Source: a bacterium
GTDB taxonomy: Bacteria > Cyanobacteriota > Vampirovibrionia > Gastranaerophilales > Gastranaerophilaceae
Direction of reading: 5' to 3'
DNA length: 38,694 bases
Assembly (NCBI GenBank): GCA_017403285.1
Contig: JAFQOI010000109.1
Coordinates: 1-38,694 of the forward strand
Shown here: piece by piece, positions 21,750 through 29,841 of the stretch
Layout of the letters: each line of letters begins with the position of its first letter
Numbering within the stretch: the first letter of the stretch is position 1
The notes under the pieces: generated by a model
The model's input: the letters and a program-made list of their open reading frames with translations, nothing else
Databases searched by the model: none
Told to the model about the DNA's origin: nothing
Made by a program: the position numbers and the translations under genes

Positions 21750-22300
21750 CAGAAGAAAAAGCAATAGAAATAATGAAAGATTGGATAGTATTTCAAAAAG
21801 CACATAAAGAAAAAATAAACAAAGCTGATGAATTAATAGAAATACAAGAAACTATTTTAAAAGCATTAGAACAAAAAGACAAAGAATTAGCAGAAGAAAG
21901 AATAAAATACATAAGTAGTAACTTAAATAATACTATTAAGCAAAAACAAAAGGAAGATGAACAATTAAATGCACTTAATGAGGGTTGGAAAATTGAGTTA
22001 GAACAAAAAGACAAAGAAATACAAGAATTAAAAGAAGATAATCAACATCAATGGGATGAAAGATGTAAATTGACTTTTGAATTAGAAAAACAAGAAAAAG
22101 AAATGTAAAAATGAAAAGCAGATTTATATGAATGCAACAATATAATTTCTGATTATATAGATACGGTTAAAGAAAAAGATGAAATAATAGAGCAATACAG
22201 ATATATGATTTTAGGACATAAAAAACAATTAAATAAAAGTGGAATATATGGATATGATTATGATTTGAAAATATTAGAAAGCGAGGAAGAAAATGAATAG
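21746..22300 (+). pseudogene. Coiled-coil protein interrupted by two in-frame stop codons
   Basis: The intact part (21746-22108, 120 aa) is a long coiled coil with two EQKDKE units. After its TAA (22106) and a second in-frame TGA (22112), the same frame stays open for 61 codons (KADLYECNNIISDYIDTVKE... LESEEENE) to TAG 22298. The downstream part has no ATG or RBS near its beginning but keeps coiled-coil character, so it looks like the detached C-terminus of the same protein. The upstream part may still be functional. Confidence 0.5.
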
Positions 22301-22565
22301 AAAAGAAAAACTATTAAAAATAATAGATACATACAAAATAATGCCACAACTAAAATATTTTCAAAGTGAAGTGTTTGAGTTAAATGAGGCAATTATAAAA
22401 AATGAAAATATAGAACATATAGCGGAAGAGCTAGCAGACGTATTAGTTATGTTAGAACAGTTTAAATTATATTATAACATAAAGAATGAAGATATTGAAA
22501 AGATTATGGATTATAAAATAGATAGACAAATTAAGAGAATAGAAATAGGAGGGGAAAGAAAATGA
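22293..22565 (+). CDS. MazG-like nucleotide pyrophosphohydrolase, 90 aa
   Basis: The segment FQSEVFELNEAIIKNENIEH and then EELADVLVMLEQFKLYY has the E-x-x-E...E-x-x-D metal-binding pattern of the all-alpha MazG/dUTPase superfamily. It would hydrolyse an NTP or dNTP, adjusting pools or alarmones. Length is right for the phage single-domain form. GAGGAAG precedes the ATG. Confidence 0.75.
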   Translation: MNRKEKLLKIIDTYKIMPQLKYFQSEVFELNEAIIKNENIEHIAEELADVLVMLEQFKLYYNIKNEDIEKIMDYKIDRQIKRIEIGGERK

Positions 22566-22747
22566 GTGAAAGAATAGCAAATATATTTGTATTATTAGGT
22601 TGTATATTAATGGCATCAGGTTTTATTGCAGGTTGTTTTATGCTTCATTGGATACTTGGAATTATAGCACTAGGATTTAGTATAGTAATAATGGCAGTAT
22701 TATTCTCAACAGATGAATGTTCTAGTTGGGACGATTGGGATGATTAA
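22562..22747 (+). CDS. Membrane protein with two helices, 61 aa
   Basis: Two transmembrane helices (about 6-28 and 30-50) and an acidic, Trp-containing tail (STDECSSWDDWDD). AGGGG precedes the ATG, which overlaps the MazG-like stop. Not recognised. Confidence 0.55.
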   Translation: MSERIANIFVLLGCILMASGFIAGCFMLHWILGIIALGFSIVIMAVLFSTDECSSWDDWDD

Positions 22748-22764
22748 GAAGGAGGACTAACCTT

Positions 22765-22908
22765 ATGGATAAATACGAAAGATTTGATAAATATTTTATA
22801 TGCAGTTATTATGAATTAGACAGAAAAGTAGGAGTATTTAGTATAGATACACCGGAAGAAATTAGAGCAGAAGCTCAAAGGATGTTTGATGTTGTAGAAT
22901 ATGAGTAG
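22765..22908 (+). CDS. Small unknown protein, 47 aa
   Basis: A strong AAGGAGGAC site precedes the ATG. A short alpha/beta protein (KYERFDKYFICSYYELDRK ... TPEEIRAEAQRMFDVVEYE). Not recognised. Confidence 0.5.
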   Translation: MDKYERFDKYFICSYYELDRKVGVFSIDTPEEIRAEAQRMFDVVEYE

Positions 22909-22926
22909 GATAAGCTGGAGGTACAA

Positions 22927-23205
22927 ATGGAAAGTTTAGAAAAAATACAAATAGGTGTGCAATTAATGGCTGAAGGATTTGGTGATATATTAAAAGATAT
23001 AGCAAACAATATTGCTAAAACATGCAAAAAAATAACAGAAAATTTGAATCCAATATTAAAAAAGAAAATAACTAAAAAGAAATTTTGTAAGTTGTTACAA
23101 AGTTACAATATTCAAAGGAATGAAATTAATAAAATAATAAAAGATAATAAAAGACCATATAATTATAGTTTTTTATATGAGATTGTTAATGCGAGGGGGA
23201 ATTAA
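22927..23205 (+). CDS. Unknown early protein, 92 aa
   Basis: An amphipathic N-terminal helix region (GVQLMAEGFGDILKDIANNI), then a basic part (KKKITKKKFCKLLQSYNIQR) resembling a helix-turn-helix. RBS TGGAGG. Family unknown. Confidence 0.5.
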   Translation: MESLEKIQIGVQLMAEGFGDILKDIANNIAKTCKKITENLNPILKKKITKKKFCKLLQSYNIQRNEINKIIKDNKRPYNYSFLYEIVNARGN

Positions 23206-23206
23206 A

Positions 23207-23374
23207 ATGACATTAGCTAGTGTTTGGACAACTGTAGGAATAACATTTGGATTATTATTAATTGTAATTATGTTTGCAATTATAGTAATAATAATTCAAT
23301 CTATATTTAGAATTGGAGGTACAGATGAAAAATCAATATACAAAACAAGAAAACAGGATAATAAAAAAGACTGA
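23207..23374 (+). CDS. Single-pass membrane protein, 55 aa
   Basis: A long hydrophobic helix (about 5-35, VGITFGLLLIVIMFAIIVII) with a basic tail. ATG 23207 has GAGGGGG upstream; its 3' end overlaps the late regulator by 50 bases. Unknown function. Confidence 0.5.
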   Translation: MTLASVWTTVGITFGLLLIVIMFAIIVIIIQSIFRIGGTDEKSIYKTRKQDNKKD

Positions 23375-23816
23375 ATTGAAATTTGAAAAATTTTTAAATA
23401 GTTATGACTTCTTGATTGAAAAGCTAAATGATATACAAGAAACCAAGGGAATTGCAGAGCAACTTAATAAAGATACAACAATAGGATTTAGTACGAGTAA
23501 ACCATCAGGAAGTAAAATCGAAAAAACAATAGCAGAAGCTCAAGAAATTTCAGAAACATATAAAGATGAAATTACAACTATATTAAATAATAAAATAAAA
23601 TATACAAAGATAGCAACAACTATGGATTTTCCTTATGGAGAAATAATATTTTATAAATACATAAAAAATTATACTTGGGAAAAAGTTGGAGAAAAAATTG
23701 GATATGAAAGAGAAAGTGTGAACAAAAAGAAAAAAGAGGCGTTATTACGATTTTATAAAGCATCTTCGGAATTTTATAAAAACAATCACATTAAATCACA
23801 GAAAATCACAAAGTAA
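23325..23816 (+). CDS. Late transcription regulator (sigma-70 region 4-like, ArpU/RinA-type)
   Basis: The 163-residue protein ends with a helix-turn-helix of sigma region 4 type (about 114-150: FPYGEIIFYKYIKNYTWEKV, then GEKIGYERESVNKKKKEALLRFYK in parts), as in the ArpU, RinA and DUF1492 late regulators of Gram-positive phages. It is the last early gene, in the place of such regulators. ATG 23325 follows TGGAGG. Its last codons contain the AATCACA repeats that probably form its own target. Direct late activation is inferred. Confidence 0.75.
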   Translation: MKNQYTKQENRIIKKTELKFEKFLNSYDFLIEKLNDIQETKGIAEQLNKDTTIGFSTSKPSGSKIEKTIAEAQEISETYKDEITTILNNKIKYTKIATTMDFPYGEIIFYKYIKNYTWEKVGEKIGYERESVNKKKKEALLRFYKASSEFYKNNHIKSQKITK

Positions 23817-23828
23817 TAATGTTATAAT
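23784..23828 (+). promoter_or_regulatory. Candidate late promoter with three AATCACA repeats
   Basis: AATCACA stands at 23784-23790, 23794-23800 and 23804-23810, exactly one helical turn apart. After 12 bases follows TATAAT (23823-23828) with extended TG and no -35 match. The same repeat, period and spacing occur at 30171-30215. The array falls in the end of the late-regulator gene and is followed by a strong terminator. Confidence 0.6.
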
Positions 23829-23882
23829 TACAATGTCAGTAATGACACATGCTCCATAAAAAGATGTTGAATACGTTTGTTT

Positions 23883-23922
23883 AGAAAGTTAATTGCAGAA
23901 ATGTAGTTAGCTTTCTTTTTTT
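23883..23922 (+). terminator. Strong terminator after the early operon / late promoter
   Basis: AGAAAGTTAATTGCA (23883-23897), a GAAA tetraloop, TGTAGTTAGCTTTCT (23902-23916): 15 pairs with several G-U, then T7. It is about 50 bases downstream of the start predicted for the promoter at 23823, so transcripts from it would end here unless terminator readthrough is promoted. Confidence 0.85.
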
Positions 23923-23956
23923 ATTGAAAATATTAAGAAAAAGAAATATCTTTTGC

Positions 23957-23998
23957 GGAGCTTTGTTATAGATTTATTTTATAGCGAGGTTCTATTTT
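23957..23998 (+). terminator. Second hairpin with T-rich tail
   Basis: GGAGCTTTGTTATA (near 23957-23970) pairs with TATAGCGAGGTTCT (23980-23993), mostly with G-U pairs, loop of 9, followed by ATTTTT. It may be a second terminator or the first helix of the structured RNA that follows. Confidence 0.5.
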
Positions 23999-24005
23999 TC
24001 TAATA

Positions 24006-24137
24006 TGTGTAGTGGCGGAATAGACACCAGTAAGGTGGTAAATAGTAGACGCTAGGTTAAAATACATCAACTTTCTGCAGGAAGTATGTAGCCGAGTAGA
24101 GATACTTACATATTGAGTGCAAATCTCAATCTACACA
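24006..24137 (+). ncRNA. tRNA-like RNA with extra hairpins (class II cloverleaf outline)
   Basis: The helices resemble a leucine-type tRNA. Acceptor TGTGTAG/CTACACA (24006-24012/24131-24137); T at 24013; D-stem GCG/CGC (24015-24017/24050-24052); variable arm AGTA-GAGA-TACT (24095-24106); T-stem TTGAG/CTCAA with loop TGCAAAT (24113-24129). Departures: the D-loop is 32 nt and holds a CACC/GGTG hairpin (24025-24037). The anticodon arm is replaced by a long arm GGTT, ACAT, ACTT with matching AAGT, ATGT, AGCC (24055-24093), whose loop is not a 7-nt anticodon loop. No CCA is encoded and the T-loop has G in place of the usual second T. It is a tRNA-derived or tRNA-mimicking RNA; function unknown. 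Confidence 0.55.
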
Positions 24138-24452
24138 AATATGCTTATTAATGATACTAGATAAATTAATATATATAGCTTATTTATTGAAATAAGCCTC
24201 CTTTCTTAAAATTTATATATAGTTGCAAGGTACTGGTAAGCTGATTCTAGTTAAGGCTGTTATAAATAGTATGTAGGGTATATAAAAAATAAATTGCAGT
24301 TTGGCAAAAGTAGGTTGATATGAAGTATTGGAAAGTAATAAAAGCTGAAGTTAAGCCAAATAGTTCTAGGGTGCAGAATTTATTAGCCTTGTGATTATAC
24401 AGGGGTATATCTTACATAGTGTTTATAAAAATAAAGAAAGAGGTGACCATAT
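24138..24452 (+). ncRNA. Non-coding structured leader before terS
   Basis: No gene is present. GCTTATTT/AAATAAGC forms an 8-bp hairpin near 24178-24197. Farther on, AAGGCT (24253-24258) and ATAAAT (24262-24267) pair with AGCCTT (24385-24390) and ATTTAT (24378-24383). Nested inside, TTTGGC (24300-24305) pairs with GCCAAA (24355-24360). Nested long-range helices over about 140 bases suggest a large folded RNA. With the tRNA-like part, the whole block (about 450-600 nt) has the size and phage setting of large ornate RNAs such as ROOL or GOLLD; a true match is not shown. Confidence 0.5.
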
Positions 24453-24995
24453 ATGACAGAAGCACAAAAAAGATTTTGCGATGAATATTTAATTGACCTT
24501 AATGCAACTAGAGCATATAAGGTTGCTTATCCTAATTGTAAAAAAGATGAAACAGCAAGAGCTAACAGTAGCAGATTGATAGCAAATGCTAACATTCAAA
24601 CATATGTAGCAGAAAAAATTAAAGAACGAGAAAAAAGAACAGAAATAACACAAGATATGGTTTTAAATGAACTTGCTAAAATAGCGTTTTTAGATATAAG
24701 AAAAATTTATAATGAAACTGGAGGATTAAAAAATATACAAGATATAGATGATTCGACAGCAGGAGCAATTACTTCTATAGAATCAGTTGAAGAATTTGAT
24801 GGATATGGAGAAGATAGGGAACAAATAGGATATAACAAAAAAATTAAAATGTTAGATAAAACTAAAGCACTTGAACTGATAGGAAGACATTTAGGAATGT
24901 TTAAAGATAAAGTTGAAGTAGATGTAAAAGAAAAACAAGAAAAGAAAAATACTATTACAGATATTTTCTCTCAAATGAAAGAAGTTGATGAGTAA
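24453..24995 (+). CDS. terS: Terminase small subunit (Terminase_2)
   Basis: The 180-residue protein matches the Terminase_2 family: TEAQKRFCDEYLIDLNATRA with AYKVAYP, an HTH-like DNA-binding part, and a C-terminal ALELIGRHLGMFKDK segment. It recognises phage DNA and feeds it to TerL. AAAGAGGTGA precedes the ATG; the stop overlaps the terL start (TAATG). Confidence 0.92.
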   Translation: MTEAQKRFCDEYLIDLNATRAYKVAYPNCKKDETARANSSRLIANANIQTYVAEKIKEREKRTEITQDMVLNELAKIAFLDIRKIYNETGGLKNIQDIDDSTAGAITSIESVEEFDGYGEDREQIGYNKKIKMLDKTKALELIGRHLGMFKDKVEVDVKEKQEKKNTITDIFSQMKEVDE

Positions 24996-26362
24996 TGAGT
25001 TTAGTATTATCACCAAAATTCAAAGATTTTTTAAGTATAAAGTGTGAAAGAGAATATCTTGAAGGAACAACGGCAGCAGGAAAAACAACTGTAGGTATTT
25101 TTAAATTCATGTGCATGGTTGCAGGAAGTAAAAAGAAATTCCATATAATTGCTGGAGCGGATAAAGGAACTGTTGAAAAAAATATTATCAATGCAGAAAA
25201 TGGATTGTTAGAACAATTTGAAGGGATAGCAGAATATTATCCATCTGGAAAAGGGAAAATAACATTACCACATATTGAATATGAAACTTTTGATGGAATC
25301 AAAATTATTTATGTATGTGGTTATGATAATAAAAAACGTTGGGAAAAAGTATTAGGTGGACAAGTAGGTTGTGTATTCATAGATGAGGTTAATATTGCAG
25401 ATATGGAGTTTTTAAGAGAAATAACACATAGATGTGATTATATGATGACAGCATCAAATCCAGATGACCCAAACAATCCAGTATATAAAGAATTTATAAA
25501 TAAAAGCAGACCATTAAAGAAATATGAAAAAGATTATCCAGCAGAATTATTAAATGAACTAAGAGAACCACATATAAAAGGGTGGGTACATTGGTATTTT
25601 ACATTTTATGATAATGCTAGCTTAACAAAAGAGCAGATCAAAAAAAAAATAGATGCAGTTCCAGTTGGTACAAAAATGTATAAAAACAAAATACAAGGAC
25701 TTAGAGGTAAAGCAACAGGATTAGTATTTAAATATAGTAAAGAAAACATTATAACAAAAGAACAAGCAAAAGAAATGAAGTTTATATATTATTCATGCGG
25801 TGTTGATACTTCATATTCAAAACAAACACATGATAAATTAACTTTTACATTAGTAGGTATTACATTAGACAGAAAATGTGTTGTATTAAAAAATAAAGAG
25901 TTTAACAATAAAGATAGAACTGTACCTTTTGCACCATCAGACGTAATACCAATGTTAATTCAATTTTTAGAAGAATGTAAAATAGAATATGGTTTTGTAA
26001 AAACAACTTATATAGATAGTGCAGATACAGCTACAATTGCTGAAGCTCAAAAATATAAAAGATTAACTGCATGTATTTATGATTTTGAAGGGGCTTGGAA
26101 AAAGAAAACAAACATTGTAAGAGTTCAGTTCCAACAATCATGGCTACATACAAAAGATTTTTTAATTGTAGATGAGTGTGTTCCATACGTTCACGAATTA
26201 GACGTTTATAGCTTTAATGAGGATGGAACTTTAGAAGATGGTAACGACCATAGCATACAAGGTGGTCAATATGCTTGGTTGCCATATATAACAAAAATTG
26301 GTAATTATGAAGAATTAATGAAAATTATCAAAGACAAGGAGGATAAGAATGGGGTGGTTTAA
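24995..26362 (+). CDS. terL: Terminase large subunit
   Basis: The 455-residue packaging motor has an ATPase domain with Walker A GTTAAGKT (24-31) and Walker B VFIDE (127-131), and a coupling segment TASNPDD (about 154-160). The RNase H-like nuclease domain has acidic residues in CGVDTS (about 270) and YIDSAD (about 338), and a third in the DGNDHSIQGG region near the end. It is of the PBSX/SPP1-like Terminase_3 type, which generally goes with headful packaging. It overlaps the portal gene by 14 bases. Confidence 0.95.
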   Translation: MSLVLSPKFKDFLSIKCEREYLEGTTAAGKTTVGIFKFMCMVAGSKKKFHIIAGADKGTVEKNIINAENGLLEQFEGIAEYYPSGKGKITLPHIEYETFDGIKIIYVCGYDNKKRWEKVLGGQVGCVFIDEVNIADMEFLREITHRCDYMMTASNPDDPNNPVYKEFINKSRPLKKYEKDYPAELLNELREPHIKGWVHWYFTFYDNASLTKEQIKKKIDAVPVGTKMYKNKIQGLRGKATGLVFKYSKENIITKEQAKEMKFIYYSCGVDTSYSKQTHDKLTFTLVGITLDRKCVVLKNKEFNNKDRTVPFAPSDVIPMLIQFLEECKIEYGFVKTTYIDSADTATIAEAQKYKRLTACIYDFEGAWKKKTNIVRVQFQQSWLHTKDFLIVDECVPYVHELDVYSFNEDGTLEDGNDHSIQGGQYAWLPYITKIGNYEELMKIIKDKEDKNGVV

Positions 26363-27806
26363 AAATATGGTAAAAAATTGGTTAAACATACAAGAAAATC
26401 CAGGTATTAGCATTATGATACAAGAAACTAATACATTTGAAGGAAATTGTTTTGAAAATGAAATGTGGTATAGAGGAAACTCATCAGAATTACATCAATA
26501 TTATACTCAATTTGATGATTTTGTAGGTAATTCAAGATTTTGGGGAGCTGAATCAACAGAAGGAATAAAGTTTAGAAAAATACACACAGGATTGCCTAAA
26601 ACAATAGTAAATACATTAGCAGACATATTAATCGAAAACTTTAATGGAATTGAAATAAAAGGCAATGACAACAATAAAAAGTCTTGGGAAAAGATACAAG
26701 AAGAAAATGTTATGCAAGAACTTTTATATGATGCTTTTGTAGATTTAATGATTATTGGTGATGGTGCATTTAAAATAAGATATGACACAGATATAAGCAA
26801 GTATCCTATAATAGAGTTTTATTCTGGAAAAGATGTCGAATTTGAACGTGTTGGAAAAAGAATAAAAACAGTAATATTTAAAACACAATATAATTATGAT
26901 AATACACAATATACATTAAAAGAAAGATATGAAATAACAGGTAAAAACTCTGTAACATATCAATTATACGATTCAAATGATAATCCAGTAAAATTGAGTA
27001 AAGTTCCAGAATTAACAAATCTAAAACCTATTATTGAAAATGAATTTCCACTTGCTATTCCAGTAATACCAGTAAAATCAAAAACTTTTAAAGGTAGAGG
27101 AGAAAGTTTATTTGAAGGTAAAAAAGAAAACTTTGATTCTTTTGATGAAGTATGGTCACAATGGATAGAAGCAATAAGAGACAATAAGACTGTAACATAT
27201 ATTCCAGAAGATTTAATTCCACGTGATAATGCTGGGAATTTACTTTCTGCAAATACATTTGATAGAAGATTTGTAAAAGTAGAAAAATCTAGTAAAGAAA
27301 ATGATGCAAGTAAAATACAAAGAGAAAGTAGCGATTTTGATTACGAAGGAATGTTAAGTAGTTATTGTACAGCATTAGATTTATGTTTAAATGGCAAAGT
27401 AAGTCCATCTACATTGGGAATTGATACTAAGAAATTGGATAACTCAGAAGCTCAAAGAGAGAAAGAAAAAACAACATTAAATACAATAAAAAAATATATT
27501 AGAACAATTACACCTGTATTAAAGAAATTAGCTCAAATTTCAATAAACACTTACGAAAAGAAAGAAAAAAAGGCTATTTCAGAAGTAGATGCAGAGGCAA
27601 AATTTGCTGAATATGCAAATTCAAGTTTTGAGGCTGTAGTTGAAACTATTTCTAAAGCTAGACCAGGTCAACCTATAATGAGTATTGAACAAACTGTTGA
27701 AGAATTATATGGAGATAGTTTAAGTAAAGAGAAGAAAGAAATCGAAGTAAAAAGATTAAAAGAAGAGGTTGGAATAATAGAAAAAGAAGAACCTAGCATT
27801 GTTTAG
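26349..27806 (+). CDS. Portal protein (SPP1 gp6-like)
   Basis: The 485-residue protein is of the Phage_prot_Gp6 type: an N-terminal NSRFWG and LADILIENFNG region, a central crown part (FDSFDEVWSQWIEAIRDNKT) and a C-terminal helical part (LDNSEAQREKEKTTLNTIKK). Twelve copies form the DNA channel at the capsid vertex. AGGAGGAT lies in the end of terL. Confidence 0.9.
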   Translation: MGWFKNMVKNWLNIQENPGISIMIQETNTFEGNCFENEMWYRGNSSELHQYYTQFDDFVGNSRFWGAESTEGIKFRKIHTGLPKTIVNTLADILIENFNGIEIKGNDNNKKSWEKIQEENVMQELLYDAFVDLMIIGDGAFKIRYDTDISKYPIIEFYSGKDVEFERVGKRIKTVIFKTQYNYDNTQYTLKERYEITGKNSVTYQLYDSNDNPVKLSKVPELTNLKPIIENEFPLAIPVIPVKSKTFKGRGESLFEGKKENFDSFDEVWSQWIEAIRDNKTVTYIPEDLIPRDNAGNLLSANTFDRRFVKVEKSSKENDASKIQRESSDFDYEGMLSSYCTALDLCLNGKVSPSTLGIDTKKLDNSEAQREKEKTTLNTIKKYIRTITPVLKKLAQISINTYEKKEKKAISEVDAEAKFAEYANSSFEAVVETISKARPGQPIMSIEQTVEELYGDSLSKEKKEIEVKRLKEEVGIIEKEEPSIV

Positions 27807-27818
27807 GTGGTGGTTTAA

Positions 27819-29585
27819 TTGGAAAAAGAATATGATATAAAAGAAATATTTCAAGAAATAGAGGATAGATTAATATCCTCTATGAAAAGAAATTTATATA
27901 CACATAAATTAGATGAAAAACTAGAGGGATTTGATTGGGGACAATGGCAAGCTCATAAACTTAAATCAATGCAAAAGTTCAGAGAAGAAAATAAGGAAAT
28001 TTTTGAAGAATATAGTGATGTAATCAACAGATATTCATACAAAACTATTAAATCACAATTTAAAGAGGGTGCCAACAAAGTTAATAAAGAAGCTATAAAA
28101 TGTGGTTTTTTAAATAAAGAAGATAGTAAGCTTGGTGGTTCTTTCTTTAAGATGAATAAAAGAAAAGTAAATTCATTAATTGATGTTGTGAAAAATGATA
28201 TGAAAGATGTTAGAGTGGCAACATTAAGATTTATGAATGATACATATAGAAGTACTATATATAAAGCACAAATATTTGCAGGAACAGGTGCAGGAACATT
28301 ACAACAAGCTATAGACATGGCAACACATGACTTTTTAAAGAAAGGTATTAACTGTATTGAGTATAAAGATGGTAGAAGAATAAATATAGCTGATTATTGT
28401 GACATGGCAGTAAAAACAGCACAAACTAGAGCCACATTAATGGGCGAAGGTGCATTAAGAAAAAAAATAGGTATTTCTACAGTATATATAACAAAACATG
28501 GGACTTCTTGCGAAAAATGTTCTAAATGGCAAGGTAGAGTTTATATAGATGATGTTTGGAGTGGCGGAACTGAAAAAGATGGTAAGTATCCATTATTAAG
28601 TACTGCTATTGAGGGTGGATTATATCATCCACGTTGTAAACACGGTATGAGTACATATTTTGAAGATATAAATGAAGAACCAGAAGAAATAAAAGAAAAT
28701 GAACATAATCAGAGCGATGAATACATACAGGTTTTAAACAGAAGAAAAAGGGAATATGAAAGATTATCATTAGGAAGTTTTGATAATAAAGAATATAAAG
28801 ATAAAACAAAAGAGTTGCAAAAAGAAATAGAAGATAGTAAAATGGAGTGGAAAGATTTTGAGAGTATAGATGATGCAAAAGAATATGTTTATAATAATTA
28901 TGAAGATTCTGATATTGATAGTATAAAAAATATAGAATCAATAAATATTACATGTAAAACGTTAAATAAATTACAAGATAAATATCCACTTAATCAAAAA
29001 ATATTCATTAGAAATAAAACTATGTCTAAAGCAGCAGCTACTGGAAATTATCAAGGAATACAAATAAATACGTCACATTTTAACAAAGCAAATAAAAAAA
29101 GAATGATTGGTAATGAATGGATTCAAGATTGTAATAAACAAATTGAAGAATTGAAGCAATATTTAGGTGATATGCGATATAAACAGAAACCAATAGAAAA
29201 AGGAATTAAAGAATTGGAAAACAGAAAGAAATTTAAATGTTTTTCGATTTCGAGTTCTTATTCTGATTTAGAATCTATAAGAGCAACTATTTCGCATGAA
29301 TATGGTCATGTCATTGCAGACCAATATTTTGGACAAATAAATAAAATTAATGCTAATAAAAATTTTGATTATTTTGATTCGAATGAATGCTGGAAAAAGT
29401 GTATAGAAGTTTCAAAAGTATATAATGAGGCAATAAAGAATAATGATATATATAATATATCTTATTATGCATCAACAGATGAATATGAGTTTTTCGCAGA
29501 ATGCTTTGCTAAAAAACAAATGGGCGGAGAATTACCTGATTATATAAATAAAATGTTAGAAAGGGTATTAAAAAATGAAAAATAA
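27819..29585 (+). CDS. Minor capsid protein fused to a C-terminal zinc metallopeptidase-like domain
   Basis: The N-terminal about 290 residues match the phage minor capsid protein 2 / SPP1 gp7-like family, with a CEKCSKWQGRVY part and ending YHPRCKHGMSTYF. A coiled linker (290-340) leads to a C-terminal domain with HEYGH (493-497, an HExxH zincin motif) and a downstream DEYEFFAECFA (554-564) supplying Glu as third ligand. Usual family members lack the last 300 residues. Start is TTG 27819 with AGGTGGTGG. The protein likely sits in the head and may be ejected with DNA; protease activity is inferred. Confidence 0.85.
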   Translation: MEKEYDIKEIFQEIEDRLISSMKRNLYTHKLDEKLEGFDWGQWQAHKLKSMQKFREENKEIFEEYSDVINRYSYKTIKSQFKEGANKVNKEAIKCGFLNKEDSKLGGSFFKMNKRKVNSLIDVVKNDMKDVRVATLRFMNDTYRSTIYKAQIFAGTGAGTLQQAIDMATHDFLKKGINCIEYKDGRRINIADYCDMAVKTAQTRATLMGEGALRKKIGISTVYITKHGTSCEKCSKWQGRVYIDDVWSGGTEKDGKYPLLSTAIEGGLYHPRCKHGMSTYFEDINEEPEEIKENEHNQSDEYIQVLNRRKREYERLSLGSFDNKEYKDKTKELQKEIEDSKMEWKDFESIDDAKEYVYNNYEDSDIDSIKNIESINITCKTLNKLQDKYPLNQKIFIRNKTMSKAAATGNYQGIQINTSHFNKANKKRMIGNEWIQDCNKQIEELKQYLGDMRYKQKPIEKGIKELENRKKFKCFSISSSYSDLESIRATISHEYGHVIADQYFGQINKINANKNFDYFDSNECWKKCIEVSKVYNEAIKNNDIYNISYYASTDEYEFFAECFAKKQMGGELPDYINKMLERVLKNEK

Positions 29586-29748
29586 ATGTCAAAAATGTTT
29601 CTATTATGATTTATGTGTACAACATGATTATATTATAAAAGATGAAGGCGAAATTACAAATAATTACTGTGGAATATATGAACAAGGTATTCCTTCAAAA
29701 ATTTGGAATAATAAAGAAAATTGTGAAGAATTTATCAGAAAAAAATAA
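29575..29748 (+). CDS. Small cysteine-containing protein, 57 aa
   Basis: CQKCFYYDLC near the start and single cysteines at 32 and 50 give a likely zinc knuckle. The ATG lies within the end of the minor capsid gene (11-base overlap). Similar small Cys proteins follow minor head genes in many clostridial prophages. Function unknown. Confidence 0.6.
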   Translation: MKNKCQKCFYYDLCVQHDYIIKDEGEITNNYCGIYEQGIPSKIWNNKENCEEFIRKK

Positions 29749-29750
29749 TG

Positions 29751-29815
29751 TGTCGAAATATGTCGAATGATGTCAAAATAAAATGATTGCATCATTCAAC
29801 TTTTTATATTATACT
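29751..29815 (+). promoter_or_regulatory. Moron promoter with three TGTCGAA-type repeats and an operator-like palindrome
   Basis: TGTCGAA at 29751 and 29761 and TGTCAAA at 29771 stand at a 10-bp period. Then come the palindrome AATGATTGCATCATT (29782-29796), and a -35 TTGCAT (29787-29792), 17 bases, TATACT (29810-29815). The palindrome overlaps the -35, so repression is likely. Confidence 0.6.
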
Positions 29816-29841
29816 CCAATTAGATAAAAGGGGGAATGTAT

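Noticed and set aside
24006-24137. An ordinary functional tRNA-Leu gene
   Set aside because: No 7-nt anticodon loop, a 32-nt D-loop with an extra hairpin, and a changed T-loop; it cannot be called a decoding tRNA.
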